This document shows positions 1 to 9,025 of a stretch of DNA of 39,275 bases, piece after piece. Position 1 is the stretch's first letter. The number at the start of each line of letters is the position of its first letter. A program made the translations under genes and the position numbers. The stretch is from Paulinella micropora (lineage: Eukaryota; Cercozoa; Imbricatea; Euglyphida): the NCBI GenBank assembly GCA_009731375.1, contig BJOX01000157.1, positions 455,360 through 494,634 of the forward strand. The letters run 5' to 3'. The notes below the pieces were generated by a model that was given only the letters and a program-made list of their open reading frames with translations, had not been told where the DNA came from and searched no databases.

Positions 1-355
1 CTGTGTTGGAGTATTTGTTTTCGTCTGACGTCCCCGTGTGAGACAGGTCAGTGAAAATTCACTCTGTTGCCTGTGTGGCAAAGCAGAAAGAAATCACCCT
101 AGTGATGTGGACTCCAAATGTAATGCCCCCAACGATAGCTCGTAAAAAGTCGGTAATACAACCAAACACAGTCCTCAAGAATGAGAATGATGTCTCGTTA
201 TATTAGCTCAGTGAAGCCAAAAAGGAAAACTGCAACAGACCAGGAATAAAATGGCATCAGGTCCAATCCGGACAAATAATACTGAAAAACAAGCTGGTGC
301 ACCTGTCACCAGGAAAAGGTACTTTTTACCTGCTATCCGGGGGGTGATGCCTACA
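1..355 (-). mobile_element. Left-truncated Ty3/gypsy copy (5' LTR plus start of leader)
   Basis: The reverse complement of 1-118 matches the first 118 bases after the 5' LTR of the complete gypsy element (26060-26177), and 119-355 matches its LTR. This is therefore the 5' end of a second copy, pointing left, with its coding part beyond the window edge. The copy keeps TGGAGTCC two bases after the LTR, where the complete copy has TGAAGTCC, so it may hold the better primer-binding site. It also keeps the first leader hairpin (25-51). Its outer target-site bases would be ACGT at 356-359; the partner is outside the window. Confidence 0.85.
119..355 (-). repeat. 5' LTR of truncated gypsy copy
   Basis: This 237-bp LTR, read on the minus strand, begins TGTAGGCATCACC and ends GGGGGCATTACA, so it has TG...CA termini with short imperfect inverted ends. 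By eye it differs from the 3' LTR at 36200-36436 at only about three positions, so this family has moved fairly recently. Confidence 0.9.
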
Positions 356-387
356 ACGTTGCGTGTTCTGTTGGCTTCACAAAGATA

Positions 388-468
388 TCATTCAAGCGTC
401 TGTCTCCTCACATTTACTCTTTTTCTTGCTTTTTACAAAGTTCTCATTCAAGCGTCTGTCTCCTCACA
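388..468 (+). repeat. Short direct repeat (25 bp, two copies)
   Basis: Copies at 388-412 and 444-468 are identical, start TCATTCAAGCG, and lie 56 bases apart. The stretch 356-654 holds nothing else I recognise. The small frames across it are CT-rich and have no family resemblance. Confidence 0.6.
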
Positions 469-654
469 GGTGGCAGTACACCCGCTTGAAATTTTTTCTT
501 TCCCACCCTTTCTTTTTACCCTCCCTTCTTTTACTTTTTCACTTTGAACTTTTTGGACCTTGTTCCAGTATTAACGTTGGACTTTTCAAGTGCTGTATCC
601 TTTTATTAAACAAAAACTCTGCTGTTAAGTTTGGTACTTTGACTTTAAGTAGAC

Positions 655-822
655 TTATCAATAATAGTATTTAGTCATACCGGCCCACCCCAAGGACAAT
701 TACCTATTTTACCTGTATCACTCTAATTGTAACGGTGAATTTAAAGCTAAGGCGGTTTCTTAGTGACGTGTCATTATTCAAAATCTCTAAGTAAAATAAA
801 GTCTGAACCCTCTTGTCTAGTG
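655..822 (+). repeat. Left terminal repeat of the gag-only element
   Basis: It matches 3415-3595 along its length, starting at AATAATAGTATTTAG and ending at CTCTTGTCTAGTG. There are about six substitutions and a roughly 14-16 base gap (the right copy has extra GGGGTTGTGGCGC-like sequence). The two copies diverge completely on either side. Confidence 0.7.
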
Positions 823-1038
823 GGTTATGGGCCTTGGCAGCGCTTGAACTCTTGCACTGCAACCTGGCTGAAGGAGAAGACCATCGCCGACTGGGAGGCG
901 ACTGTCAAAGGGTTGGTGTCATTCCATAAATTGAAACACAAGAAGGGAAGCTTTTTACAACACTGGTTGCGCAAAAACGCATCGTTCGCTACCTGTCCCC
1001 GTTTAGGTGACCCGGCTGCATCTTGAGAAGAAGGCCGA

Positions 1039-1065
1039 CAGCACACCAACTTGACTGGTCTGCTG
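1039..1065 (+). other. Hairpin in the leader of the gag-only element
   Basis: CAGCA (1039-1043) pairs with TGCTG (1061-1065), and inside it ACCA (1045-1048) pairs with TGGT (1056-1059), with a C-C mismatch between and a 7-base loop. It is a single perfect-looking stem with no repeated loop, so it may be chance. The rest of 823-1190 has no recognised coding content; an 87-codon frame at 763-1026 resembles nothing I know. Confidence 0.35.
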
Positions 1066-1190
1066 CCAACTACTACTACAGCAAGCTCAAAAAACAACAA
1101 GACAGTAAGACCTCACAATAAGTTTCAGTACTCTAAGAGGCACAAACAAAAATAGAGAAAAAGAAGTCACAGCAAAAGTAAAAGGACAGT

Positions 1191-1387
1191 ATGATGGGAG
1201 AACCCCATTCAAACGTTTCAGAGGGAAATAGTTTTGGCATTAGGTGCCAAGGCACTCAAGGGGCACTCAAGACCCCAGAAGAACACATTAGGTTAGTTCA
1301 TGAGAATAATGTAAATGCTCTACTTAGCAAAGGAAAGAAAGTCCCCAACTACATGTGGAGGTGGAGAGAGAGCAGCAAAGCAATCAG

Positions 1388-1433
<46 letters not shown>

Positions 1434-2249
1434 AAGATAGGGTTGAGGGAGGAGGAAGAGGAAGCTGAGTTAGACTCAGAGTCAGGGTTAGACGAGGAAA
1501 ACCTTACCTCTTATTTTACTGAGACAGAAAGACAGCCTAAGAGGAGTGTGGCAAATTTGGTGAGAGACACCTCACCAGACTTTGGTCAGAACTTGCACAC
1601 TGTGTGGGCCAGACTGACCAAAAGGTTTGGTAACTTAAAGGTGAGTGAGGAGGATGTGCAAAATAAGATAAATGCGATGAATTATGCATGGACGTTTGAT
1701 GAGTTTTGTGATTATGCTCCGCATTTTGATGCGTTTGTTGCGTTAGATGAAGAGCTAAAGGCAGTAGGCCATAAAACACCCAAGAGAACAATGGAAACTA
1801 TAATCACTAATGCCCTACAAAACCCTGAGTATGCGTCAGAGGTGGTGAGAAAGGATTGGGGAGGATGGATGAGCACGCTGAAGATGAATAAGAAGCAGCA
1901 TGCATGGTCTTTTGAGGAATGGTGGGAGGAGTTGAAAGAAAAATCATTGGAAATAGACCGAAATAAAGAAAGAGAGAAGAAGATGAAGAAAGAAAAAGGA
2001 CACGCAGGGAAAGATGCCAACAAAAGAGAGGAAGGGCAGAGAGGCGTTTGTTTTTGGTTTCACAAAGAGAGTGGATGCAAGTGGGGGGATGAGTGTCGTT
2101 TTGCTCATAGTATTACAGAGGGGTCAGTCACTATGGGTAGTGTGCCTGGGGTGTGCTACATGTTTGAACAGTCAGGCAGCTGTGATAGAGCTAACTGTAG
2201 GTTTAAACACACCACCACTAACAAGAAAGGGGGTGGGAAAGGAACATGA
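1191..2249 (+). CDS. Gag-like protein with two CCCH zinc fingers
   Basis: This is a 352-residue ORF. The first ATG codons at 1191-1196 follow a stop-rich leader. The N-terminus is interrupted by an Arg-Glu run (about residues 67-80) coded by an AG microsatellite, followed by an acidic stretch. The middle is helical, charged and capsid-like but has no named motif. The C-terminus has C287-x8-C296-x5-C302-x3-H306 and C322-x8-C331-x4-C336-x3-H340, both CCCH-type fingers that usually bind RNA. The ORF stops at 2247, but the same frame reopens into a CCHC knuckle at 2286, so the stop may be a mutation. Structural Gag of a retroelement is the likeliest reading. A captured host RNA-binding gene is possible, though the flanking terminal repeats argue against that. 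Confidence 0.55.
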
Positions 2250-2279
2250 ACGAGAAAGAAGACTTTGAAGAAAGGAGAT

Positions 2280-2503
2280 ATGAAATGTTTCAATTGTAAC
2301 ATGAGGGGCATGTGTTCTCCGCATGTGAGAAGGAGTGCAGGATGTGTGGGGGTGAGCACAGACTACATGAATGTGCAGAGATGAAGAAGGCTGCGAGAGA
2401 AGAGCTAGGTGAGAAGGAAAAACCGAGAGAAAAGGAAAAGAGAGAAAAAGGGGAACATGGAAAGTTCGGTAGGGGGAGTGAGTCAGACACTTCTGACAGA
2501 TGA
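2280..2503 (+). pseudogene. Broken continuation of Gag with CCHC zinc knuckles
   Basis: After the Gag stop, the same frame gives CFNCNMRG. With a one-base shift near 2305-2309 it continues HVFSAC, completing a C-x2-C-x4-H-x4-C knuckle. A second, shortened knuckle (C-x2-C-x3-H-x4-C) follows at about 2336-2374, then a Lys/Glu-rich tail ending at 2503. This is the usual nucleic-acid-binding end of a retroelement Gag, here decayed by one stop and one frameshift. That supports calling 1191-2503 one former gene. Confidence 0.6.
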
Positions 2504-2767
2504 GGAAGGTGAGAAGGTGAAAGCATTAAAAAGGATGACGAGATTTTTGACAGGGCGAGACAGAGCAGGCATGGTAAAGGAGAAGGCCCAGATGGCCAAA
2601 GTGAAGGTAGTACAAGAGAGATAAATCTATCGTCTCTGTGAGGGTCGAGTGTCAGGTGAGCAGCAATGTTTTGTGTGCACTGATGACATGGAGAGTGAGA
2701 ATGAGTTGTTGCGAGAGGCAGCTTATCGTCTGTTGAGAGGGTGATTTTGCGGGCTGCATACAGATCA

Positions 2768-2803
<36 letters not shown>

Positions 2804-2814
2804 AAGCCTCAGGG

Positions 2815-3252
2815 ATGGGGGAGCAAAACGAAGATAGCCCACTCAAACCGTTAGTTGAAAAGAAGAAGAAAAAGAAGGAGAAGCGCTCCAAGCGCAGAAA
2901 TAAGAAGAAGAAAGAAAAGGTCGTGACGAAGAAGGTGGGCCCAGTAGAAGGGCCAAGGCATGTTATGAAGTCCAGGGAACCCGTAGGTTCGGCCGACAAC
3001 AACCAACGCAGCCCCGGAGGGCAGACAGCGACATCGACAGCGACAGCGACTCAAGCTGGGACCAGGAGCGGCGATGGATGGGGCGTGCGGCGCGGGAGTG
3101 GTTACATGACCCTGGCGGCAGACTACCGCGTCGACAAGTGGGTGGCGGGGAGCCAGGAAGCTAAGGGACTCGGCGGCTACAAGCAAGCCAAGAGCGGGGG
3201 AGCGCGCGGTGGGCGGCGCTACAACTGTGATTTTTTTACTGCTCTGTCATAA
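2815..3252 (+). CDS. Unrecognised basic ORF
   Basis: This is a 145-codon frame following an AG microsatellite (2770-2801). It is strongly Lys/Arg-rich at residues 14-45, then has a Thr/Ala-rich simple stretch coded by a repeated GACAGC-type pattern, and ends Gly/Arg-rich. No catalytic motif is visible. It may be the C-terminal part of the decayed element (a basic tail) or chance. The interval 2504-2814 contains only low-complexity purine-rich sequence with short frames. Confidence 0.3.
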   Translation: MGEQNEDSPLKPLVEKKKKKKEKRSKRRNKKKKEKVVTKKVGPVEGPRHVMKSREPVGSADNNQRSPGGQTATSTATATQAGTRSGDGWGVRRGSGYMTLAADYRVDKWVAGSQEAKGLGGYKQAKSGGARGGRRYNCDFFTALS

Positions 3253-3414
3253 GTTAAGTTAGTGAGCGGGATACAAAGTTAGTATAATATTAAGTTAGTG
3301 CATATAGTTGGTAGGACGGCTCCGTTAATTTCTGAATAGGGATACAAACATTTACCATCACGAGGTTAGTAGCATAAGTTAGATGGGGCCGTTATTCCTA
3401 AATAGGGGACAATT

Positions 3415-3595
3415 TTATTAATAATAGTATTTAGTCATACCGGCCCACCCCAAGGACAATTACCTATTTTACCTATATCACTCTAAGTGTAACGGTGAAT
3501 TTAAAGCTAAGGCGGTTTGGGGGTTGTGGCGCTTAGTGACGTGTCATGATTCAAAATCTCTAAGTAAAGTAAAGTCTGAACACTCTTGTCTAGTG
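3415..3595 (+). repeat. Right terminal repeat of the gag-only element
   Basis: This is the partner of 655-822, with the same orientation and order of shared words. It is followed directly by the first copy of another repeat (CCCCCTGGAACAA). Confidence 0.7.
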
Positions 3596-3597
3596 AC

Positions 3598-3835
3598 ACT
3601 CCCCCTGGAACAAAGTAAATTAATTATGTAAGTTACTGCCGGTCCTAACCTAAGTTACGCCATTTAATACTATCACTATTTTGTGAAACATTAGACTGGG
3701 AAAACAGAAACTCAAAACATATACTCTTACTCTCACGCTCTCCGAGAAGTAATTAGTGTTGGGGCCGGTTGGCTCAGCCTACCCTCCTATCCACAGCGAG
3801 TATGCACTGAGTCAGCTAGAGTACATACCGTGGCA
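3598..3835 (+). repeat. Dispersed ~230-bp repeat, copy 1
   Basis: It shares ordered blocks with 4138-4345: TCCCCCTGGAACAA, TGTAAGTTACTGC, AGTTACGCCA, TTTTGTGAAACAT, CTCTCCGAGAAGTAAT and TATCCACAGCGAGTATGCA. An inverted copy lies at 6440-6655. It could be part of an LTR from another element; no coding content. Confidence 0.65.
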
Positions 3836-4044
3836 AGTGTCACAGTTAAACCACTACTAGTAATATAATGACCTATGATAGCTACAACACCATATGTTTC
3901 AAGTTTTTAGCCTGCGGCACTTTAAGCGTGTTAGACCACTATTATTAATATAATGACTTATGATAGCTACAACACTCAAATAGCAGTACTACTACTACAG
4001 CTTTAATAAGAGTTGAAAAGGCGCGAACAGGACGCACCGCGTAA

Positions 4045-4135
4045 CTTGACTGGCTGGATCGTAAGTAATGGCTCTACCGACACCGTTACTCTGATACGGC
4101 CGGTCCTCAACTATTAATTAAGATTATAGTTCGAA
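4045..4135 (-). repeat. tRNA-like repeat, diverged copy
   Basis: On the minus strand this reads GGACCGGCCGTATCAGAG, then TAACGGTGTCGGTAGAGCC, then a region resembling an anticodon arm (CTTACGATCC). It matches the first ~55 bases of the copy at 17590-17715, including the flanking TTAATTAAGATTAT. The box B region is not recognisable here, so it is a relic rather than a functional tRNA gene. Confidence 0.4.
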
Positions 4136-4137
4136 CA

Positions 4138-4345
4138 ATCCCCCTGGAACAATATGTAAGTTACTGCAGGCCCTACAAAAGTTACGCCACCTAATACTAT
4201 TTTGTGAAACATGAGAAAACACAAACTCAAAACATGTACCCTTACCCTCACACTCTCCGAGAAGTAATGTCGGTGTTTGCTACCCTTCTATCCACAGCGA
4301 GTATGCATCAGTTAGAATACATACAAGGCAGCGGGCCGGTATAGT
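4138..4345 (+). repeat. Dispersed ~230-bp repeat, copy 2
   Basis: This is a direct copy of 3598-3835 with small deletions, as described for copy 1. It is slightly more similar to the inverted copy at 6440-6655 around ACTGATGCATAC. Confidence 0.65.
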
Positions 4346-4375
4346 CGTGCCTACCCAACAAGAAGAGGATTATTT

Positions 4376-5100
4376 CCCTACTCTCCCTACCTCACGTATA
4401 AGTAAAAGTGACATGTAATAGACATATATATAGATCATATGAAAGTACATAGGTATAGTAATGACCTCCAAAGAAGTGATAACATAAATATGTAATATTC
4501 TTATGATAATACATATGTACAATCTATAACTATCGTAACTATGAACGTAATGCAAAAATAAAATTTTCAAGCGCTTCCCGTAAGGGTGGTTAAAATATTT
4601 CAAAAAAAATTATTGGTGAGTCTGTACTCTCTGAAGGGAGGGCCCCAGGTTTATCGACTCACGAGGAGAGATGAATCACCCTTCGACCCAACCACAACCA
4701 GATTTCCAATTTGGCCTCTTAAAGATATATATATATATACTATGATACGTGGGTATAAATATTATATAAATCCTGTACTATCGATCGACGATAGTAAGCG
4801 CAGTTCGGGTTCCGGGGCTCTGCATCAGCCCGGGAACACGAACGTACTTAGCATCGGTGCCAACAGGTCGCCACTGGAATTTCAGCATTGGTCCGTCGAC
4901 GAAACTCGGATAATCATCTCCTCCCCCTGAGCTGATCGAAATTGTTTCTATTACTATTAGTAAATAAGGAGAGGAGGAGAGCTTAGGAGAAAGTCCCAAC
5001 TTGTGCGCGTCTGCAGAATCTCGCGCGAAACGCAATGTCCGGCAGGTCGTCACCTACATGCACTCGCTCTTCTAGAACACACGAACACGATGTTGATTGT
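4376..5100. other. No gene recognised
   Basis: AT-rich sequence with short TATA runs (4716-4740) and several 80-115-codon frames on both strands without family resemblance. A minus-strand frame at 4778-5053 was considered as an RT/RNase H connection but has no convincing motif. Confidence 0.5.
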
Positions 5101-5124
5101 CACATGTTCAAAGAGTTAAACCCC

Positions 5125-5255
5125 GTTGTCCGACCTGTGCATAGTGAGAACATTCATGCAACCGTCTTTCATCGCATGTGTGAACACAGAGGGGTGAAAG
5201 CTATGGAAAGAATGGCTCACTACATGGGAGTAAATGTAGTGGGGGCAGGAATTCA
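5125..5255 (+). pseudogene. Copia pre-integrase fragment
   Basis: The frame encodes ENIHATVFHRMCEHRGVKA and MERMAHYMGV, nearly identical to the start of the copia integrase at 11388-11490. The match ends abruptly near 5255, before the Cys-Cys pair of the zinc site and before the catalytic core, so only the histidine part of the zinc-binding region survives. It lies next to an RNase H relic on the opposite strand, which shows rearranged or nested copia debris. Confidence 0.8.
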
Positions 5256-5364
5256 CCTATATCACCCCCCTCAATATAAAGTATGCGGAAAATGACAAAA
5301 CTTAATATAAAGCGCAATTGAAAACGAATATAATATACTTTACACCGTGTAATATACCCGGTGC

Positions 5365-5940
5365 TCATAGTTTGAAATCCTTTCCGAACTTAGCAAGAAA
5401 TTCCTTCACCAACTTCACCGAGATTTGATCCGCCAAGTAATCGAATTTCTCGTACGTGAAATTTATCTTTGTAAATAAATCCGCGATATTATCCTCCGTT
5501 GGTACCCGGGATACCTTTATAACTCCCCTTTTGACCAACTTTTCGAGTAAGTGGTATCTTATGTCGATATGTTGGGTCCGTGATCATGATTCCCCCAATC
5601 CTCTTTCCGATAAGATGATGGTCCCCTCATTATCTTCGAATAAGGGGATAAAACTTTTTGGTGGCAATCCGATATCACGGAGGGTCTGTCTCAGGGCAAG
5701 TAGATCCCTGACAGCTTCGTTAGCAGATACGGTCTCTGAATCGAGGGTTTATTGAGCTATGTCGGTCTGGAGTTTGGAAAACCAAGCAATGGGTGCCCCA
5801 TTGAAGAGGAAGATTTATCAGGAACGGGATTTTCTCGTAGCTTTCTCCCCTGCGAAGTCTGAGTCAACGTACCCGACTAGTGGATGCTCATTGATCAACT
5901 TCTCCAAAAGCGGCCGGATAGTTCGCTTCCTCAACTTGCA
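5365..5940 (-). pseudogene. Ty1/copia RNase H relic
   Basis: Read on the minus strand, one continuous frame shows the copia RNase H order: GYVDSDFAGEKATRKSRS, then APIAWFSKLQTDIAQ, DSET (the usual acidic residue in EAEY), FEDNEGTI, QHIDIRYH, and NIADLFTK near the end. Four internal stop codons interrupt it (adjacent TGA-TAA after RKSRS, TAA after DIAQ, TGA after LGES). There is no net frameshift. The frame ends with TGA at 5365. The RT that should precede it is absent at 5945 onward. It may derive from a relative of the element at 7478-13778, which lacks exactly this domain. Confidence 0.85.
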
Positions 5941-5944
5941 TTGA

Positions 5945-6439
5945 GGATATATCTTTATTTTTATCTTATATCTCTATACACTTACATACATAAAAACCAA
6001 TAAGAGGCCAACCTGGAGTCCGTTCTGGTCGGTGAACGTGCTACATGGGAATGTAGAACAACACGATCCTGCAGCCAGATGGATGTACCAAACCCACCAA
6101 TAATTACAGATATAGTGTCTTTGTCCATATATATTATACTATTTTGTCTTCATTTTATATCCCCCTACGGGGAGCGGTCAAATTTCTAAATTAATACTAC
6201 AGATAGATAAATAGTTAATAGTTCAAGTTGATCATACCTTTCGATAGATCAGCACAGGTGGATATACTATCATATATTTTATTTCTATATGTTATGACTA
6301 CCCACGTGATCATGTATATATATTAATATTATATATGTATTATGACCACACTGTGCCTGTGTCACATACCTAATGTTACTCAGCATAGAATAGGGGTGCG
6401 TAGGACCGGTACCTAATCTTCTTTTCGTCGACTAGGCCT
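5945..6439. other. No gene recognised
   Basis: AT-rich sequence with TATATATTAATATTATATATG-type patches. I see no coding or structural feature. Confidence 0.5.
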
Positions 6440-6655
6440 GGCTTGACTGGGGGGAGCTGCCCTGTATGCAGTCTAACTGATGCATACTTGCCCCAGCAAG
6501 TCGGGTAGCCACCATCGACACAACATCTTGGAGAGAGTGAGGGTAAGAGTAACGTTAGTAATACTGTATGTTTTGAGTCTGTATTATTCTAATTTTCTCA
6601 GAATAGATGTATTAGGACCTGCAGTCAATTTAATCATTTACTTTGATCCAGGGGT
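6440..6655 (-). repeat. Dispersed ~230-bp repeat, inverted copy
   Basis: Compared with the reverse complement of 4138-4345, it keeps in order GCTGCC-TGTATG, CTAACTGATGCATACT, GGGTAGC, GAGTGAGGGTAAG, TATGTTTTGAGT, GTATTAGG, CCTGCAGT and TCCAGGGG. A small insertion (about 16 bases) lies between GGTAAGAGTA and TATGTTTTGAG. Confidence 0.6.
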
Positions 6656-6690
6656 GGTGTTAGACATATTAATGTAATTAACCTGATAGT

Positions 6691-7360
6691 CAGTATGGTC
6701 CTGCATATGTAATGTGTGTCGTTAGAGACATTATTCAAGTTATGCCAGGCCTAGTATGTATTCGGGCTGTCCCCTTGGCGCCCTTTCTTCAATTAAGTTT
6801 CTACTGTATGCCACAGCTAGTATACTGCAGATTATTAAGTTAGTTTCACATAATGTCACAGTGTGTCGTTAGAGCCATTATTAATATTTATGTCCGGACT
6901 AGTATGTATTCGGCAGTGTTCGGGCCGTTCCCTTGGCGCACTTTCTCAAGAAATTTTCTACTGTAGGCCATAGCTAGTATCAGGCAGATTATTAATATTA
7001 AGTTAGTCTCACACTATGATCATTTTTTCATTTTTGCTTTGATTCATTACGATCGGTTTTCACTTTGAAATTACTCAGCATATACAATGCTATTTTAATG
7101 AAAAATATATACATATGTTCCTTGAAACTCAGTGAACATTGAATTCTTACGTTCTTCATTCATTATGTGAGTCCTTACACATCAGAAACTAGTTATATGT
7201 TAGACTATATTAATACTATATATTAATTCGGTGGACAGTACGGGCCTGCATATGTAATGCGTGTCGTTAGAGCCATTACGTGTGTCCGGCCTAATACGTT
7301 CCCGCTCATTCCCTTGGCGCGTTCTTCTAATAAAATTTAACATGCAGACGATCTACTCAG
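6691..7360 (+). repeat. Three copies of a ~110-175 bp repeat
   Basis: Copies at about 6691-6867, 6868-7018 and 7236-7360 share GTGTGTCGTTAGAG, CATTA, TAGTATGTATTCGG, CCCTTGGCGC and (first two) GCTAGTAT and TTAAGTTAGT. The first and third also share CTGCATATGTAATG. The copies are tandem except for an unrelated AT-rich 7019-7235. They sit just upstream of the copia leader and might be remnants of its 5' LTR; no TG...CA boundary was identified. Confidence 0.6.
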
Positions 7361-7477
7361 CTTAGATTTGATTCCGGTTTAGTACAGTAGTCTAACAGGT
7401 TATGAAGCCTTGAAGCGTGATAGTATTAGTAAAGCCTGATAAATTTTATTCACTTATTTCATTTTTCAGCGTTTTTC

Positions 7478-7613
7478 GTGGTGTGTGGAAAGCTACCACA
7501 GAAAAAACGAACTGGTGACGTGTGGAAGGCTGTCACCAAATCAGGTGAACTGTTGGAACGTGCGGAAGGCTGCCAACAAACACCTGGGGTGGAACGTGCG
7601 GAAGGCTGCCACC
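7478..7613 (+). other. Array of four hairpins with a conserved loop
   Basis: Four stem-loops follow each other every 36-38 bases. Stems: GTGGT/ACCAC (7478-7499), TGGTGAC/GTCACCA (7513-7538), TGTTGG/CCAACA (7551-7578), GGTGG/CCACC (7588-7613). Each presents the same 12 bases GTG[T/C]GGAA[A/G]GCT. In the last two, an extra C-G pair closes the loop after an AA bulge. The stems differ in sequence yet stay complementary, as expected for selected RNA structure. The array lies about 120 bases before the copia Gag start, in the leader. The role is unknown; packaging, dimerisation or translation control are possibilities. Confidence 0.7.
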
Positions 7614-7732
7614 TAATTTTAATCGAACTGTTCAATAAGAACAAATACTTCCTAATCTAGCTTCACTAGAAATAGTAAAAGCAAATCCGCTAGTCGAGGT
7701 TTCTCCTACCTTCCGCCCTTTGAAGCGCTAAT

Positions 7733-8869
7733 ATGGCATCTAATAACTCTGACTTAGTCAAAATGAGGCTGGAAACTCCTAGTATGATCATGGAAAAGAA
7801 TGGGAGCTGTGGGAATACACCTTTATATCTATAATAGGTGTCACGCACCCAGAAATCCTATCATTAATACCAGGTTTCCAGACTCATGCCTTAGCCAAGC
7901 CACTATCTATCTACATCACTCCTGATTCTCCTATCAACCCATCCTTTAAATCACCTAAGTGAGAGGAAGAAGAAGGAACAGGGGAACAAGAAGAAGCAGC
8001 AGCTAAGGTTAAGAAAGAGGAGAGAGATGCTTCTGCTGAACCGCCAACCATCATACCTATTGATCAAAAATCTAAGATGCCAATGGCTGAGAGGACCAAG
8101 CCCCAGCCGCTATTTGCATTAAAATTCAGCGAGCAGTATTATGAGCCGAGAGAAAAAGAAAAGAAAGCAAGATTGAATAGGCTCCTCTATGCTTTCTTAC
8201 TTCAATCTTGCGCTCATGACAGGAAAGTGATGGCAATTATGAGACAGGGGGGAACCGATGGGGTAGCCTGCTTCTTGGCCCTCAAGAAACATTATGGGGG
8301 CCTTGACCTCATAAAGTTTGAAGAGGACCAAGAAGCAGTCTATCATTCGTACGCAAAGGAACCCAGTGAGGTAAGTGCGTGGTTAGCTAACTACACTACT
8401 CTTTTGAAGAAGCAAGAAAAGCTGATGGGTGTGATTCCTGAGATCATGAAGACTGATATGATCATGAGGAAGCTTAAACACATGCAACCTTTCAAAAGGT
8501 ACCATCAGAATACCTGGCAAGCTTTGCTACCTGATCAGAGACCTAACCTTGAAGAGTTTCTAAAAGTAACAGAACAACTGGCTCAAGGCCATGTCTCTCA
8601 GGGCAAGTTACGTAAGCTATACGGTTCCGGAAGTTCGAAGTCTGACCCTATCACTATCAATTTGGTAGGGGCAACTAAGAAAGAAGGAATCCCAAACTAC
8701 CTCAGACAGGAGCTAGTATTCAGGAAGTGGGAGAGGAATGCGTGTGTTGGAACTGCCTCTCCCCCGACCATAGGATTGCCTTTTTTCTTGTCAAATGTCA
8801 ACTAACTGACTGTCCTAAAGATGTACATGAGCCATTGAAATGTCCTATTAGAAGACGCGAGAGTGTCTG
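7733..8869 (+). pseudogene. Ty1/copia Gag (decayed)
   Basis: The ATG at 7733 starts MASNNSDLVKMRLETPS. A frame change near 7797-7801 leads to WELWEYTFISIIGV, the part of copia Gag where a conserved Trp sits. An in-frame TGA follows at 7960. The frame then runs through an acidic patch and an intact 242-codon stretch (8077-8805) containing the UBN2-type helical Gag core (LKKHYGG, KFEEDQEAVYHSYA, WLANYTTLLKKQEKL). At about 8730 another frame change reaches a knuckle CWNCLSPDHRIA...KCQLTDCP (8745-8816) that carries four extra residues (FFLV) between His and the last Cys. The Arg-rich end stops at 8869. Gag would form the particle and bind RNA. Confidence 0.8.
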
Positions 8870-9025
8870 ATACAGGAAGTGTAAGAGAGAAAGGACAAGG
8901 ACAGACAGTCTGAGAAGACAGGTAGACAGGACAAGAGAGAGGAGACAAGGAGTAAGAAGAAGAAGAAGGAGAAGGAGAGCAGAAAGGAAAGAAGAAAACA
9001 GAAAGCATCTGATTTCATTAAGAAG

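Larger units (their letters stand above)
655..3595 (+). mobile_element. Candidate gag-only LTR-type retroelement
   Basis: Two direct repeats (655-822 and 3415-3595) enclose a leader, a Gag-like gene and a short basic ORF. No protease, RT or integrase signature lies between them. This fits a non-autonomous gag-only element, or a full element that lost pol by deletion. Immediately after the left repeat, TGGGTTATGGGCC (821-833) starts with TGG and could be a primer-binding site. The repeats do not show clean TG...CA ends and no target duplication was found, so the boundaries are tentative. Confidence 0.5.
3256..4375. other. Noncoding repeat patchwork
   Basis: No ORF of note is present. The stretch contains the right terminal repeat of the gag-only element, two direct copies of a ~200-240 bp repeat, a ~45-bp local duplication (TAATATAATGAC...TAGCTACAACAC at about 3855-3892 and 3946-3980) and a tRNA-like repeat. 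It starts with degenerate AAGTTAGT-type motifs (3240-3390). Confidence 0.6.

Noticed and set aside
119-355. MITE instead of LTR, because the ends are imperfect inverted repeats
   Set aside because: The same sequence sits at both ends of a complete gypsy element in direct orientation with a purine tract and a 4-bp target duplication, which defines it as an LTR.
4778-5053. Minus-strand 91-codon frame as copia RT to RNase H connection
   Set aside because: It lies downstream, not upstream, of the RNase H relic on that strand and lacks any clear RT residue pattern.
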